Assembly: GCA_002452745.1 (NCBI GenBank) | Contig: DKFC01000009.1 | Coordinates: 1 to 6,081, forward strand | Origin: Firmicutes bacterium UBA6806 | Lineage (GTDB): Bacteria; Bacillota; Clostridia; Peptostreptococcales; Acidaminobacteraceae | Reading direction: 5' to 3' | DNA: 6,081 nt | Part shown: one piece after another, positions 5,159-6,081 of the stretch | Layout of the letters: every line of letters begins with the position of its first letter | Position numbering within the stretch: the stretch's first letter is position 1 | Made by a program: the position numbers and the translations under genes | The notes under the pieces: generated by a model | Told to the model about the DNA's origin: nothing | Database searches by the model: none | Seen by the model: only the letters and a program-made list of their open reading frames with translations

Positions 5159-5974
5159 ATGGAAAAACTCATAATTACAATTGCACCAACTGGAAATGTC
5201 CCCACAAAGAAAACAAACCCCAATACCCCAATAACCGTTGAAGAGATTGTAAGGGATATCAAAACGTGCAGTGAAAAAGGCGCTACCATAGCACATATTC
5301 ACGTCAGAGATTCAAATGGGAACCCTACAAGTGACAAAGCGATTTATAAGGAGGTATTAAAGCGACTTGATGAAGAAAACATCGACATTATACGGCAGCT
5401 GTCAACAGGGGCTCGTGGCGGAGAAAACTCCATTGATTGGCGTGGTCAAATGCTTGAGTTAAACGCTCAAATGGCAAGTTTGGCTACTGGGTCATCAAAT
5501 TTTATGACATCTGTAAATGCAAATTCTCCAGAACTTATTGAAACCTTAGCCAACAAGATGAAAGAGAACAATATAAAGCCAGAGATTGAGGCATTCGACG
5601 TTGCAATGATCTCTAATGCAACGAGACTGTGTAAAAAAGGAATTTTAAAAGGGCCATTACATTTTAATCTGGTGATGAATGTACCAGGGTCAATTCCAGG
5701 GACACCTAAAAATTTATTTCATATGATTGAAAGCATGCCTGAAGGTTCCACTTGGACAGTTTCTGGCATTGGGAGCTCTCAAATGACAATGATTGCAATG
5801 GCAATTCTCATGGGAGGCCATGTGAGAACCGGTATAGAAGATGTACTGGAATTGAAAAAAGGCGTACCGGCGACAAATGGGTCTCTGGTAGAAAATGTCC
5901 TAAATATAGCAAGAGCATTGGGTCGTGAAATTGCGACGATTGAAGACACAAAGAGAATCCTAGGCTTGTTTTAA
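5159..5974 (+). CDS. Beta-keto acid cleavage enzyme (BKACE / 3-keto-5-aminohexanoate cleavage family, DUF849)
   Basis: The 271-residue protein starts seven bases after AAGGAG (5146-5151), at full family length. Family members are zinc-dependent TIM-barrel enzymes of the cytoplasm that react a beta-keto acid with acetyl-CoA to give acetoacetate and a new acyl-CoA; the founding member, Kce, acts in lysine fermentation. Visible family features are APTGNVPTKK (9-18), the zinc motif HIHVRD (46-51, His46 and His48), QLSTGARGG (80-88, with Ser82), PEIEAFD (141-147), NVPG (174-177), the GGHVRTGIED motif (219-228) with Arg223, the expected zinc ligand Glu227 and Asp228, and a GREIAT tail. The Glu that I recall at position 14 of Kce is Val here, so the substrate may not be 3-keto-5-aminohexanoate. 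No kdd, kal or kamA partner genes are visible, and the substrate is open. The gene lies downstream of the tandem terminator elements and has no strong promoter of its own; no terminator follows it. Confidence 0.95.
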   Translation: MEKLIITIAPTGNVPTKKTNPNTPITVEEIVRDIKTCSEKGATIAHIHVRDSNGNPTSDKAIYKEVLKRLDEENIDIIRQLSTGARGGENSIDWRGQMLELNAQMASLATGSSNFMTSVNANSPELIETLANKMKENNIKPEIEAFDVAMISNATRLCKKGILKGPLHFNLVMNVPGSIPGTPKNLFHMIESMPEGSTWTVSGIGSSQMTMIAMAILMGGHVRTGIEDVLELKKGVPATNGSLVENVLNIARALGREIATIEDTKRILGLF

Positions 5975-6081
5975 GGCTCACAACCTAATATATTGCCAGA
6001 ATCTTGTATGCCTGGATGAAAGATGATACTTCGACTAACAAGGGCTACCATGTCAAAAAAACTCTAAGGGGGGTAAAATAT
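5975..6081 (+). promoter_or_regulatory. Gap with ribosome binding site for a gene starting at the window edge
   Basis: No terminator is visible after the BKACE gene. AAGGGGGG (6066-6073) followed by TAAAAT and then AT at the last two bases suggests that the next gene starts at 6080 with its ATG cut by the window edge. A frame open from an ATG at 6016 to the end has no ribosome binding site and is less likely. The missing terminator suggests the next gene is in the same operon. Confidence 0.6.

Noticed and set aside
6016..6081. Frame open from ATG 6016 to the window end
   Set aside because: No ribosome binding site precedes it, while AAGGGGGG at 6066-6073 points to a start at 6080 in a different position.

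Overview
The window is AT-rich DNA from a low-GC Gram-positive bacterium, most likely an anaerobic member of the Clostridia. The signs are strong AAGGAGG-type ribosome binding sites, TTGACA-type promoters, T-tailed hairpin terminators, zinc-ribbon membrane proteins, a YARHG domain, a DUF3870 gene and a relic of a secreted flavocytochrome-like reductase. I cannot name a species. No rRNA, tRNA, insertion sequence or CRISPR array is visible.

Region 1 (1-3705, + strand) holds three genes that each encode short CxxC-x10-CxxC-type zinc ribbons in different architectures. The first is a membrane-anchored protein with an N-terminal ribbon, one membrane segment, a duplicated extracellular module and a C-terminal YARHG domain. 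About 360 bp later, behind its own promoter, come a small helical protein ending in two zinc ribbons and then a multi-pass membrane protein ending in one. The last two are 14 bp apart and form an operon closed by a strong, probably bidirectional, terminator at 3661-3705. A shared role at the cell envelope is an inference from architecture only.

Region 2 (3706-4448) holds, on the - strand, the decayed 5' part of a secreted FMN/FAD flavoprotein reductase gene (fumarate or urocanate reductase type). A signal peptide, the tail of an FMN-binding domain and a central part of the FAD domain survive in three reading frames. A 273 bp intergenic stretch follows, with a small perfect inverted repeat and a near-consensus promoter facing right.

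Region 3 (4449-6081, + strand) holds a DUF3870 gene, then two copies of a structured element 155 bp apart, then a gene for a beta-keto acid cleavage enzyme (BKACE/Kce family). The window ends in a ribosome binding site for a further gene just outside. Each copy of the element is a 33-nt hairpin, a fixed 5-nt linker and a long T-tailed terminator hairpin. Stem substitutions between the copies mostly keep pairing, and the upper terminator stems differ in sequence but both still pair. This tandem attenuator-like element is the most interesting object in the window: a candidate cis-regulatory RNA (tandem riboswitch or attenuator) controlling read-through from the DUF3870 gene into the BKACE gene. 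I do not recognise it as a known class.
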